Shown here: positions 29,805 to 39,224 of the stretch, piece by piece | Numbering within the stretch: position 1 is the stretch's first letter | Layout: each line of letters starts with the position of its first letter | NCBI GenBank assembly: GCA_004431415.1 | Contig: QPMI01000143.1 | Location: forward strand, 124,001 to 188,000 | Source: Cyanophora paradoxa | Taxonomy: Eukaryota; Glaucocystophyceae; Cyanophorales; Cyanophoraceae | Direction of reading: 5' to 3' | DNA: 64,000 bases | The notes under the pieces: model-generated | Databases searched by the model: none | What the model saw: only the letters and a program-made list of their open reading frames with translations | Told to the model about the DNA's origin: nothing | Made by a program: the position numbers and the translations under genes

Positions 29805-31031
29805 ATGGCACTCACTGGAACTACCCTTAAGGAACTCCTCGTTACTCCCGGTTCTGATCAAATTTATCTTTCCCCTGGTCTCCAAATCGGAACCAACCCC
29901 AAGTACAAACCATTCCTCGAGCAAGTTCGTCCCCGAGGCAATACTTTTGGCTTTAAGAATACCGCTTACTTCGATCTACCTCGCAAACAACTCCTTGCTG
30001 GTGTTTCACTCTATTTCAAGATTGCCACTGGTGGTGGTGTAGCCTGCACCCTCCCTAATGGTGGTTCTTCCTTTATTAATGAGGTCCGCTTTGTTCATGG
30101 TGGTTTCAAGTATATCATCCCTGGTGACTGGATTACTGTTAACGCTCTGATTGATAATGATCACGCTACCATGAGCAGCATGTATGCTTCTCTCGGTTAC
30201 TTCAAAGAGACAGATCGTGAAAGCACAGATGAAGCAATGGAATACATTGTTAAAATCCCCGCTGCTTTCTGGGATGATGCTTACTTCCCACTATGCACAC
30301 TGGCGGATATGCCAACAATTGAGGTTGATTTCCGTGATGCTGGGATAGTCAAAGTTCCTGCTGGTGGATCTGTTACCTTTGCGGATTGCTCTCTGATCTG
30401 CCAATTCGTAAACATCGCTTCGGCTGAGGCTGAGACACTTTTGAAAATGGCAAATGAACAAGGTGGCATTCGCATTCCGATCACAGAGGTCATCCACAAG
30501 AAGACACGAGCGCTCAAAACCGCTGATGCTGGTGAATCGGTTGAGGTTACACTCGCTAATGTTTCCGGACTGGTTCATTCAATTCTCATGACTGTTCGAG
30601 AGGTGAACAAACTAAATACCTACACTCACTCGGATTTCTGTGGTCATGTATCGGATGTTAAGATCGATCAGTTCCAGATCTTCCACAACAATCGCTCCCT
30701 CGATATCTCCAACAAACCCATTTCTGGTTTCCTCTCGGCTATCAATCACATTCCTTCTCATTACAAGGGTGTTACTGTTGGCAATACTACTTATGGATTC
30801 GAGAATGGAAATATTTACGGAATCGTTCTTTCCAAATCTGGAAAAGATTCGCTTCGGAACAGTGTTATGGGTTACCAGGATTTCTTCAACAGCAGTTCCA
30901 GTTACATGGATCTCACTGTTTCGGGATGCACTGATGCTGCTCCTGTTCAGGTTGATATCTATGCCCTACGACACAATGTTATGGTCCTCAATGGCTACAA
31001 CATTTCTACCCTGAAAGTCTCGAACTTCTAA
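29805..31031 (+). CDS. MCP: major capsid protein, double jelly-roll type, outer PLV
   Basis: The 408-residue frame is intact. It differs from the inner copy at only about a dozen residues (for example E/V at residue 13, EE/DD near 160), while silent changes are frequent. The same landmarks are present (KNTAYFDLPRKQLL, VDIYALRHNVMVLNGYN). It pairs head to head with the penton gene and is followed by a hairpin and the ATPase gene on the same strand. Confidence 0.88.
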   Translation: MALTGTTLKELLVTPGSDQIYLSPGLQIGTNPKYKPFLEQVRPRGNTFGFKNTAYFDLPRKQLLAGVSLYFKIATGGGVACTLPNGGSSFINEVRFVHGGFKYIIPGDWITVNALIDNDHATMSSMYASLGYFKETDRESTDEAMEYIVKIPAAFWDDAYFPLCTLADMPTIEVDFRDAGIVKVPAGGSVTFADCSLICQFVNIASAEAETLLKMANEQGGIRIPITEVIHKKTRALKTADAGESVEVTLANVSGLVHSILMTVREVNKLNTYTHSDFCGHVSDVKIDQFQIFHNNRSLDISNKPISGFLSAINHIPSHYKGVTVGNTTYGFENGNIYGIVLSKSGKDSLRNSVMGYQDFFNSSSSYMDLTVSGCTDAAPVQVDIYALRHNVMVLNGYNISTLKVSNF

Positions 31032-31051
31032 GCGCGGTTTCGCCCGCGCGC
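31032..31051 (+). terminator. GC-rich hairpin directly after the outer major capsid stop codon
   Basis: GCGCGG-TTTCG-CCGCGC-type pairing follows one base after the TAA of the capsid gene. A second small hairpin, GGCATG...CATGCC, lies near 31112-31130. The inner element lacks both and has a shorter spacer there. A role in transcript 3' ends is possible; an inserted host scrap is the alternative. Confidence 0.4.
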
Positions 31052-31177
31052 AACGACCGAAGGAAGTAGATTCTTTTCTTTCGTTAGAGTAGGAAGCGCA
31101 AAAGTAGTAGGGTCGGCATGACAAGCATGCCTTGCATGCGCTAAGGGGTTTATTTTGTTTTTTATCTTATTACTGTA

Positions 31178-31945
31178 ATGGATAACACAGGAATGGATAT
31201 TGATTTGAACGACATCCCAGAGTTTGAGCCTGCAAGAACAGTAAAGTTAAGCACGCGTTTTTTACTTTGCGGGCGCAGCAACTCGGGAAAAACAACCTAC
31301 TGCAAATATCTACTTTATGAACTGAGGGATAAGATCGATCAGATTGTAGTTTTTAGTTCTACTGCATTTACAGGTCAGTTCAGAGATATAACGCATCCTG
31401 ATAATATCTATGAGGAATGGGACGATAATGTAGTAGTGAAACTCATTAGCATGCAAAAGAAACGAATTGAAAATAATGAAAAACGCAACAATCTTGTTAT
31501 TATACTTGATGATATGATCGGTTCCAATTTAGATATGCATAATTCGGCTGTGTTATCTAAACTGATCACGACAGCCCGTCATTATTCGATTACAGTAATT
31601 ATTAATACTCAACGTTTATGCTCTATTTCTACTACAATTCGTCGAAATGTTGAGTTCGTAGTATTTTTCAATATTCTTGGGAATGAGAAGGAGTTTAACT
31701 GCGCTTATGATGAGTATAATGGGGGTCTTGATAAAAAGACCTACAAAGAGTTACATAAAATGTGGGGTTACAATTACCAAACAGTCATAACTGGATTGCA
31801 AGGGTATGATATCAAAGTATACACAGACCGCGCAATATTAACAGATGATGATATGAAAGGCTTTAAGAAGTTTGTTAAGAGACGAGCGATAAAAAAGAGA
31901 GAATCAATACGAATTAGTAATGAACCCACAACAATAACGGTTTAG
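31178..31945 (+). CDS. genome-packaging ATPase (FtsK-HerA / A32-like), outer PLV
   Basis: The 255-residue frame has Walker A CGRSNSGKT and Walker B NLVIILDDMIG. From about residue 45 to 230 it is nearly identical to the inner ATPase (KYLLYELRDKIDQI and on), but its first 45 residues and last 15 residues differ. The start ATG follows the shared TTATTACTGTA leader. The frame is intact. Confidence 0.93.
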   Translation: MDNTGMDIDLNDIPEFEPARTVKLSTRFLLCGRSNSGKTTYCKYLLYELRDKIDQIVVFSSTAFTGQFRDITHPDNIYEEWDDNVVVKLISMQKKRIENNEKRNNLVIILDDMIGSNLDMHNSAVLSKLITTARHYSITVIINTQRLCSISTTIRRNVEFVVFFNILGNEKEFNCAYDEYNGGLDKKTYKELHKMWGYNYQTVITGLQGYDIKVYTDRAILTDDDMKGFKKFVKRRAIKKRESIRISNEPTTITV

Positions 31946-31966
31946 ATAACAAGGAATGTTTGAAAC

Positions 31967-32260
31967 TCATTTCGTGTCCATTGCGTTTTTCAAAATCAAT
32001 TTCCTACGTAATTTACAGCGTGTATGGTTTACATCGTGTCTTTTTTCTAATATTTGTGAGTATTGGTGTGTGTTCATAGTTTCCATGGTAGATAAGAAGC
32101 CTTTCATAAGATTTGTTTTATATTTGCTTGGTAGTTTGTTAACATTTAAACCAGCACTATTAGCGGTTTTCTCAATCAATTTGCTTAATTGTTGCTCATC
32201 TGGAATTATGGGCATATCTTGAAGAATCTCTTCAACATCTTCTGGTATTATGGTGGTCAT
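31967..32260 (-). CDS. 97-residue protein of unknown function, outer PLV only
   Basis: The frame opens TTIIPEDVEEILQDMPIIPD and ends in a basic tail (RCKLRRKLILKNAMDTK). It converges on the ATPase gene with a gap of about 20 bp. About 60 bp upstream of its ATG lies CAAATTTTGACCGA, close to the AAATTTGAC word found before the replication and 85-residue genes. That supports a real gene. The inner PLV carries the GC-rich array in the matching place. Confidence 0.6.
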   Translation of the reverse strand: MTTIIPEDVEEILQDMPIIPDEQQLSKLIEKTANSAGLNVNKLPSKYKTNLMKGFLSTMETMNTHQYSQILEKRHDVNHTRCKLRRKLILKNAMDTK

Positions 32261-32404
32261 TTACAGATCGATATGGTTAATTTAAAAACAGTCGTCATTT
32301 TTTTTGGATCGGTCAAAATTTGATTACGTTTAAAATTGATATAACTTCAATTGAATATAACTAATCGAGATATTGATATAACTTCGATTAAATATAATTA
32401 ATCG

Positions 32405-32574
32405 AGATTATGATATAACTTCGATAAATAAGATTAAAGATATAACTTCGATTAAATATAATTAATCGAGATTATGATATAACTTCGATAAATAAGATTT
32501 AAGATATAACTTCGATTAATTGTGATTGAGAGACTGAGAATTTGTTGAATTCTGATTGGTAAAGACTGAGAATC
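32405..32574 (-). repeat. right terminal inverted repeat of the outer PLV
   Basis: It is the perfect inverted partner of 7284-7453. Further TCGAAGTTATATC-type iterons continue inward to about 32340. Confidence 0.92.
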
Positions 32575-32642
32575 ATTCTTGGAGCAGGTGCCGCCGGCCT
32601 GGCCGCGGCCGGTGCTCTCTCCCGCCTCTCCCGCCGTTGACA

Positions 32643-33480
32643 GTGGCGGCAGGTGGCCCGCCAGCCCGGCGTCCTCCGGCGGACCCAGCTCGCGGGGCTC
32701 CTCCACGAGAAGTTCGTCGTCCAGCGGCAGCGCCAGCGGCTGGGCGCCGGGTCGACGGCCGCGGCGAGCCCCCTCTACTTTGCGAGGGCGATGAGGTGGT
32801 TCAACGAAGAGCGGCGGCCGCCGGCCGCTGAGATGCCGGCCGCAGCCGTCTCGGCCAGCGCAAGCGCCGCCGCCGGCGTTCGCGAGCTGGCGCCTGCAGT
32901 GCCGCGAGCAGGTGGCGCAGCAGCGCTAGGTCACCCATCGCCAGAAGCGCGTACCCCCAAGCGGCAGCGGATAGATGGAGTCGGGATTGCGTTTCCGGCT
33001 AGCGCTGCTGAAACGCCAGCTGCAGCCGCAGCCGCCTCTGCCATGGCCAGCTGCAGTCCAAGCGCAAGCACAAGCGCCGCCGCCGGCGATCGCGAGCTGG
33101 CAGATCTAGAGCCGCGTGCAGATCGCGCAGCAGCGCTGGGCCACCCATTTGCAGACGGCCGCAGCCCCAAGCGGCAGCGGGTAGATGGAGTTGCGAACGC
33201 GAATTCGATCGCGATCGCGTGTCCGGCTGCAGTCTCCGCCAGCTCGGACGACGCGTACGGGAGCTCGAGCCGGCCTTCGCCGGCAGGTTTCCGACGCTTC
33301 GAATTCGCCGCTAGTGCTGCAGAAGCGGCTGCTGCAGACAGCGGCGCCGGTGCCGAGGGTGCTTTTCCCATGGCCATGCAGACTTCTCGACTCGCCGTTG
33401 AACTTGACTCATCATCAGCCGCAGCAGCCGAATTAGAATTTTTGTGCGCAGATCTAGATCCAGATTTTTTCAATGACTAG
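32643..33480 (+). CDS. host exon with repeated PKRQR motifs; possible 3' end of the helicase gene
   Basis: A pyrimidine-rich stretch ending in gacag at 32642 looks like a 3' splice site. The frame then reads WRQVARQPGVLRRTQLAGLL, in style like the region after motif VI in RecD-type helicases. It continues through an alanine/serine-rich tail with two repeats of about 60 residues, each ending PKRQRIDGV or PKRQRVDGV (nuclear-localisation-like). The end is DLDPDFFND and a stop at 33480. If it belongs to the helicase at 3229-7156, the PLV sits inside that gene, in an intron or across an exon. It could also be an independent gene whose start was lost. Confidence 0.45.
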
Positions 33481-33960
33481 TAGCTTCTTCATCTTTAGTT
33501 GGACAGACCCTTTTTTAACCGGCCCTGCTGTCTGACCCAGAACCCGACGTATAAAATTTGTAAATGCAGTTGCCGACCCTGACCTAGGCCTGCAGGCTGC
33601 AGCTAGTGCTGGCAATTGCAGTTTGCGACCCTAGGCCTAGGCCTGACCCTGGCCATGGCAAACTGATCTGAGGGAAATTTATAATTATCAGCGGACTCCC
33701 GATCGAGGCAGACCCTTCCGCAGATGGAGGGAAATTTATGTATATTTTGATATAAGACGGCCTTGACACCGGTACCCCTAGGCCTAGGGCTCGGGGCGCG
33801 AAGAGCAAATATCTAGCTATATATAGCTCATCGGATAATTATTAGCACAAATTATATAAGAACAAAAAACGAGTACGTAAAGAACTGTATCTTTGATTTG
33901 TGATTGCTTTGTTGTCTTTAATATCACTACCTACGGGGGGTTCGCCCCACCGTAGTCTCT
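33481..33960. other. host spacer without gene
   Basis: I see only short repeats of GACCCTAGGCCTAGGCCTG type near 33575-33660 and AT-rich patches with ATATATAGC. No gene or RNA was recognised. Confidence 0.4.
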
Positions 33961-34080
33961 CAAAAAAAAAAAAAAGAACACAGAAAATATTAATGCCGCT
34001 TCTGCGGCAGGCGCCGGCAGCCCCCCGTGCACGTGATAGACCGTGTACGTGTACGACGTATACGTATACGTAGACGCGTA
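33961..34080 (+). repeat. dispersed repeat, inverted copy at about 55325-55440
   Basis: It starts with a run of A and AGAACACAGAAAATATTAATG, continues with CCGCTTCTGCGGCAG and CCCCCGTGCACGTGATAGAC, and ends in GTACGTATACG-type palindromes. The same words occur in reverse order and strand at 55325-55440. The A-run end looks like a retroposon tail. Confidence 0.7.
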
Positions 34081-34350
34081 CACAGCTCGTTTGTTTTCTA
34101 ATCGACTCAACAATGAGTCAACATGCCCGTTGTATGGGCAAGGGTAGCCGGCGATCGCGATAACTTTTCATCCGTCGCAGAACGGCTGCAGCGCTAGCTG
34201 GTCGACGTCTCCGTCGACTCGGCTTGTAGCCGGCAAGCTAGCGGGTAGATTGCACTAGCTAAAGCCGGGGAATTCCAAACACCCGCGGGGAATTTTAAGG
34301 AAAACCGGATACTCGCCGTGTTGGGTCGACCGGTCAAAAAAACGAGCTGT
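34081..34350 (+). mobile_element. MITE-like element, copy 1 (about 270 bp)
   Basis: The ends are inverted: CACAGCTCGTTTGTTTT and CAAAAAAACGAGCTGT. The interior holds TGTATGGGCAAGGGTAGCCG, GCGATCGCGATAACTTTTCA, GGGGAATTCC and GTCGACCGGTC. The same set in the same order returns at 42367-42609 on the other strand. It has no coding capacity. A target duplication was not clear. Confidence 0.75.
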
Positions 34351-34374
34351 CAGCCTGTCACACAGTTTGGCCTG

Positions 34375-34760
34375 GACTACGCTCCACTGCATCGAGCTTG
34401 CACCGCAGCACCGCCTACCGAGCACGCACCGCAGCACCGCGCTTGCACCGCAGCACCGGAAGCGCCGCTGCCCGCAGCCGAGCACGCTGCCCGGCACTCG
34501 TGCTGCGCGCGCGCGGAGCGCGGCCAACATTGAGCTTGCACCGCAAAACCGCTTAAGCTTGCGCCGCTGCCTGCGCCGCTGATCGCAGCCGAGCACGCCC
34601 GGCCGTCCAGACCGTAGTCTCTTGCTGCGCTCAGCAAGCCGCCGACATCAAGCTTATACCGCAGAATCGCGCGCGCCGCTGCCCGCGGCCGCAGCCGAGC
34701 ACGCCGGCCGGGCCGGGCGCTCTTGTTGCGCTCGGCACCCGGCCAGCAGACTAGTTCGCG
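34375..34760 (+). repeat. GC-rich tandem repeat, about three units of 130 bp, related to 50880-51160
   Basis: Each unit has GAGCTTGCACCGCA, GCCGCTGCCCGCAGCCGAGC and ACGC...GCTCTTGCTGCGCTC-like words. The block 50880-51160 carries the same words on the opposite strand. Open frames here are by-products of GC content. Confidence 0.65.
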
Positions 34761-36429
34761 TGCTGCGCACGACGTGCCGCTTGTCCGCTCATTCGGCGCC
34801 CCGCGTGCGCCCCGCGTTGCGCCGCGTTAACGTTGCGCCGCGTGCCTGCGCCCCCGCCGCCTGCCACGTGCACCCGGACTGGGCACGGCCCCCGGCCCGG
34901 GCGCGCCGCTGCACGCCGCTTGCCGCTCGTTACGGATCAGGCTTCTGTTAGCATCGTCGCTCCGAGCCTTGCCGGGCCGGCGGCCGCTACGGCCGCTTGC
35001 TGCACTGCAGCCTAAGCTTTAGCAGTGTTTTGCAACAGCCGCCAGTTACCTTATTCAGCATGCGCAGCAGCTCAGCGGAAGCCCTTCCCTTGGCGGGTTT
35101 CAGATGAGATGGGGCGGACAGCTGCATTGGACCTTGTCCCCGGGCGAGATTTCCTGCCGTCGGACGCCCGATGCACGCTCTCATCGTCCGACGGTCCGTG
35201 ACGTCGTGCACGGGCGGCATTTGCTTATAATTACATTGTCCGGACGGAGCCCGGGCACACTTCTGCTGGCGCCAGCACTTGTTTCGTCATGTCCGGCAGC
35301 ATGGTCGCAGCGGTCGAGTTCGTGCAGTTTCGATCGAGCCGTGCGCTGGCAAAAACGCAGCGGCTAACGCACGTATTCCGAAGTTCACCGCCACGCAGGG
35401 CACTCCCAACCCGGCAGCGCGTGCCCAGCCTTCAGTTGGCGATCCGCGAAGCGCGCGCTTGTGTGTCCAAGTGAGCTGGTTTCGCGGCTTCTGCACTAAC
35501 TTGCAATTATCAAGCGTTATTCAGAGCTTCCCACAGAATCCGGACCGGCTGTCATCTGGCGGCACGCCGGCCCCGCGCTTCTGCGTAAATGTAAATCATC
35601 GTTGTCGTTCCTTCGCATCGTTTGTTTCCCTGATACCAATCGTTCCAATGCCAGGACTCTCTTGAGCCTGTATTCCAAGTCCCGGCTGGCGTTGCTGCAT
35701 TGCCGCGCTGTTTCGCGCCAGTTCGTCTTCGCATGCTGTTTCAATCATTAATAAAATTTATTGAATTGTCATCTCTTTCTGAAATTATACTGCATGCACA
35801 GGGCGCCGCAGCTGAAGACCAGAGAAGTCCTCTCACAGGCTTATCGTCGCCTCTTGCCCTGGCCAGTGGTGGTACCCTCTCGTCGATTGACATGCATCTC
35901 CCGACCGCATTGATGTGCACGCTCAGCCTTGAGCATTTCAACTGCCGCACGCCGCGCTCAGCCTGGAGCGTTTCAACTGCCTGAGCGGAACATTGGAGCA
36001 GGGCCGGCCCGCGAAATCGGCAATCAGGTTTGCGATATCGATAGAATCAGCCCGAATAATGTGAATGACTTGTTGCTCCAGGCTTTGCCGCCATCGCCGT
36101 CTGCAGTGCGTAATGAATCTCAAGAGACTTCTTCAAATCGCTAAAATGCTGCGCAGGAACCCTCCTCAAAGCGCGTGCGCTGCAATGGCGGGTCAGCTGA
36201 TCGTGTATCGTCTTCGAACGAAAACGATCTCAATCACGCTGACGTCGACTCAAGCCCCGACTCCCGCATTCCGAATTTTTTTCAAGCCCCGACTCCCCAT
36301 TTAGTCTTTTTTTATTCGATTTGATCGCAGCGTGTGCTTATCGGGCCTAGCCTTTTCTATTTTTTTAATCATAATCTGTGTTTATCTTTAACCTTCGACC
36401 TGCCGCGCGCACTGGGCCGGGGTCGTTCT
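34761..36429. other. host spacer, nothing recognised with confidence
   Basis: Several frames of 60-130 codons exist on both strands, but none shows a family motif and they overlap freely. Near 35925-35985 a short stretch (AGCATTTCAACTGCC / AGCGTTTCAACTGCC) is repeated. I make no gene call. Confidence 0.4.
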
Positions 36430-36560
36430 GCCGCGCGCATGTGCGTGCCACTAGCTATAGGACTCTTTCCGAAGTTCATTATATTTAATTAGATCCCGGT
36501 TCCCCCCTTGCACCCCCGGCGCGCGCGAAAATCGCGGCCGGGGCACTAGTATATGTGACT
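36430..36560 (-). repeat. dispersed repeat shared with 50785-50865
   Basis: Words such as GATCCCGGTTCCCCCCTTGC, CACCCCCGGCGCG and CGAAAATCGCGGCCGGG occur here. They recur as the reverse complement near 50785-50865, next to an ACTAGT word in both places. Confidence 0.65.
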
Positions 36561-36600
36561 TAAGTGATGTGTTCGCGGCAAGTTCACGGCAAAGTGATGA

Positions 36601-36894
36601 CACGACTCGACACTGAGTCGACATGCCCGTTCTATGAAGTTAGTATGAACTTCGAATTCTAGATCTATAGCTATCAACTTCTATGGGCAAGGGTAGCCGG
36701 CGATCGCGATACTACTACTTATGATAATTTATAACTTTTCACCCGCTACGAGCCGGCTAAGCTAGCGGGTAGAACTTTCGGAATAGAGCTAGCCCGGTCC
36801 CGGCCAACCCAATAGCCGAAGAGCGATTTCAGTTTAGCCGGATTTCAGCCGTGATGGGTCGACCGGTAAAAACAACCGAGCTGTGCGTGACAGC
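36601..36894 (+). mobile_element. MITE-like element, diverged copy 3
   Basis: It shares CGACATGCCCGTTCTATG, GGGCAAGGGTAGCCGGCGAT, AACTTTTCACCCG, GCTAGCGGGTAGA and GGGTCGACCGGT with the copies at 34081 and 42367. The right end (AACAACCGAGCTGT) is a worn form of the terminal word. An AGATCTATAGCTATC-rich insertion lies in its first third. Confidence 0.65.
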
Positions 36895-37744
36895 GTGAGT
36901 GACTTAAGCTTCAATTGCCGGCGCCGGGCGCCGGCCGCGGCCGCGCGCGGCGGCGCGGCCGGCCGGCCGCGCGGCCGCGGCCGGATTCAGCAGCCGGAAC
37001 TTACCTGCGCGGAACTTCGCGATCGGTAACTTACCTACTACTAGGCTACTAGGCTACCGTATAACACTTATATATGACGCGCACTTTATTATGTCATCCC
37101 CAAATTATGTCGCCGAAAGTTTGCTATAACGTTAATTAACGACATAATTTCAAGAGTTTGGGAGCGTCATATTTCCTGGGCGCCAATGCCGCGCCACTGC
37201 CAATGCCAATGCCTGGGCCCTGGGCGCGGGCGGCGGCCGCGAGCCCGGATCATCCGATGATCGGATTCCGGAAGCGCTAAGAACTCCAATTCGGCGTATT
37301 TGTGGAGCCTCTGATTCAATCAGTGACTCTGCGGCTGTTATATATCCGCTTCGGTATATATATACGTACGTATAACTGCTGTCTTTCCCCTGGAAGACGT
37401 TTCTCTAGACATCTAATCTCCTCTCTCCTCTCGCTGTAGACTCCCGAAGTCCCCTTCATGCTGCACGATCTAGAATCCCCTTCCGAATTCCACCGCGAAA
37501 GTTGTGCGCATATATATGCATGCGCAGGTCGACGCGTTTGGCGCGCCGCCATTGCAGCTCAAGCTTAGGGCTGCAGCGCAGCTGGAGGAGATTTCGACTT
37601 TAGGATCGTACGTATCTCCCTCCATTCCTGGTTCCGGGTCGGCTTCCGGCGTTCTGATTGCGATTGTTGCAATTGATCATGACGTCAGATCGATTTCAGA
37701 ACGCCGCGCCGGATACGACCCCGCGCGCGTGATTGAGGTCGGGG
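36895..37744. other. spacer upstream of gene A copy 1
   Basis: It holds a GGCCGG/GCGGCC palindrome cluster at 36917-36985 and AT-rich spots (TATATATATACGTACG near 37345-37370). It probably contains the promoter of gene A. No coding sequence was recognised. Confidence 0.4.
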
Positions 37745-39193
37745 ATGAGCGGGCGCGCCAGATCCATCGCGGGGCCGGCGTACGCGTCGGCCTCGCTCCT
37801 CTTCGGCGCTCCCGTGTCGCTGGAGGTCGCGGTCGCCCACATCCGCGCGGCGGCGCGAGCGGCCGCTGCCGCCGCTGTCGCGGACGGAGACGCTTCGACG
37901 TCAGAGATGGACAACGTTAACGGGCGAATCACGTCCTCCGCACAGGCGCGCGACATGGCCGGAGCCCGCAACGCGAGCCGCAAATCCTCCGAGGATTCCA
38001 TCGACGCATCGGACGCGGGAGAAGGTGCACGTGCGCGCCCTCTCGCTTTAAATTTAGATCTCGCTCGTTGTTGAGCTCGGCCGGCGTCGGTGCCGAGGGC
38101 GCGCGTGCCGTTCGCCGGATCCGGATGTCTTTCAATGTAGAGACCTATAGCTATAGGCCTGCAGCTGCGTCTTCCGCTTTGACGTGACGGTCGACGGTCC
38201 CGCGCGCAGGCGCGGGGGGCTGGCTCGCCCTCAACATCGACGAGGCGGAGACCGTCCTCGCCGCTGCCGCCGCCGCCGCGGCCGTCCCCGCCTTCCTCGG
38301 GCCCCTCACCCTCTGGGAGGTGCGCCCGCGTACGCGTGGCCATGGATAGAATTAATGGCATTTTTCCGTCTCTGCAGTTTTCAATTTCAGCTTAATATTT
38401 GGATCTAGCAGCTTGCTGATTTCGAATTCTAGATCTAGATCTGTTTCTTTTCTTTTTGGATGCAGCTGCAGTCGACGTCCCGCGGATTATATTTATACGT
38501 CTGCAAGCTGTTGCTGCCTTGTTTCCTGGACCGTATTGCCTTGCTGTGCCGACGTCGACTCTTTCTCCGCTTCTTTCTCTATTCTTTTACGATGTGCTCG
38601 ATGCGATCTCTTCTCTTCTCCCTTCATCGCTATCCGCTGTTCTCCGCTTTTCTTCAGCTGCTTCCCCCGACTTTGGGTCCGTCAGCCCATTCCTCGTCCG
38701 ACAATATCCGCTTCATTCTACTCGCGGGTCTGCACTTTCCCGCGATTCTTAACATGCAGTCCACGTTTCCCGATCTGACAGCTCTAGATATCTCAGTCTG
38801 GCACGTCGACGTCGAAGATTTTACTCTTTTCTATTCTTTTCTCCTTTCCCCGTCGGATGGCCGTGGTGCATGCTCAAGCTCAGTCTGGCCGTCGACGTCA
38901 AAGGTTGCGCAGCTTCCCCGCCCGCGGCCCGCCCCGGCCGCGGGCCGCGCCAGGCTCTATTTAGCTGCGTGCAGCGTTCTCTCGGTTTCTTTTTCCTTTT
39001 TCTGAGGCCACCATGGGCCAATCCATTCCATCGTACCTCGCGATCGGTACTGGTGCTTCTCGGTCCTCCTGAGAACAACGTTTCGTGTGATACATCGAGA
39101 TCTGTGGCTAGATGGGCCTGAGCTTCGGTTTTGATCATCGGATGCTCCAAACGCTGTTGAGTTGCGCGCGCGCAGGAATGCGAGGGAGGCGGC

Positions 39194-39224
<31 letters not shown>

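Larger units (their letters stand above)
7284..32574. mobile_element. outer Polinton-like virus (endogenous, interrupted by a second PLV)
   Basis: The borders are set by a perfect 170-bp inverted repeat (7284-7453 and 32405-32574). Without the nested element and one copy of the 6-bp duplication its length is about 11,376 bp. Read from right to left it carries a 97-residue protein, packaging ATPase, major capsid protein, penton protein, basic protein, 85-residue protein, protein-primed DNA polymerase, DDE integrase and a DUF5710-like protein. The hallmark set (double jelly-roll capsid, penton, A32-like ATPase, pPolB, RVE integrase) defines a Polinton/PLV. No 6-bp target duplication was found at its ends. 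Decay signs are the insertion at 12215-26123, a frameshift near 11757 and frameshifts in the basic-protein gene. Confidence 0.93.
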
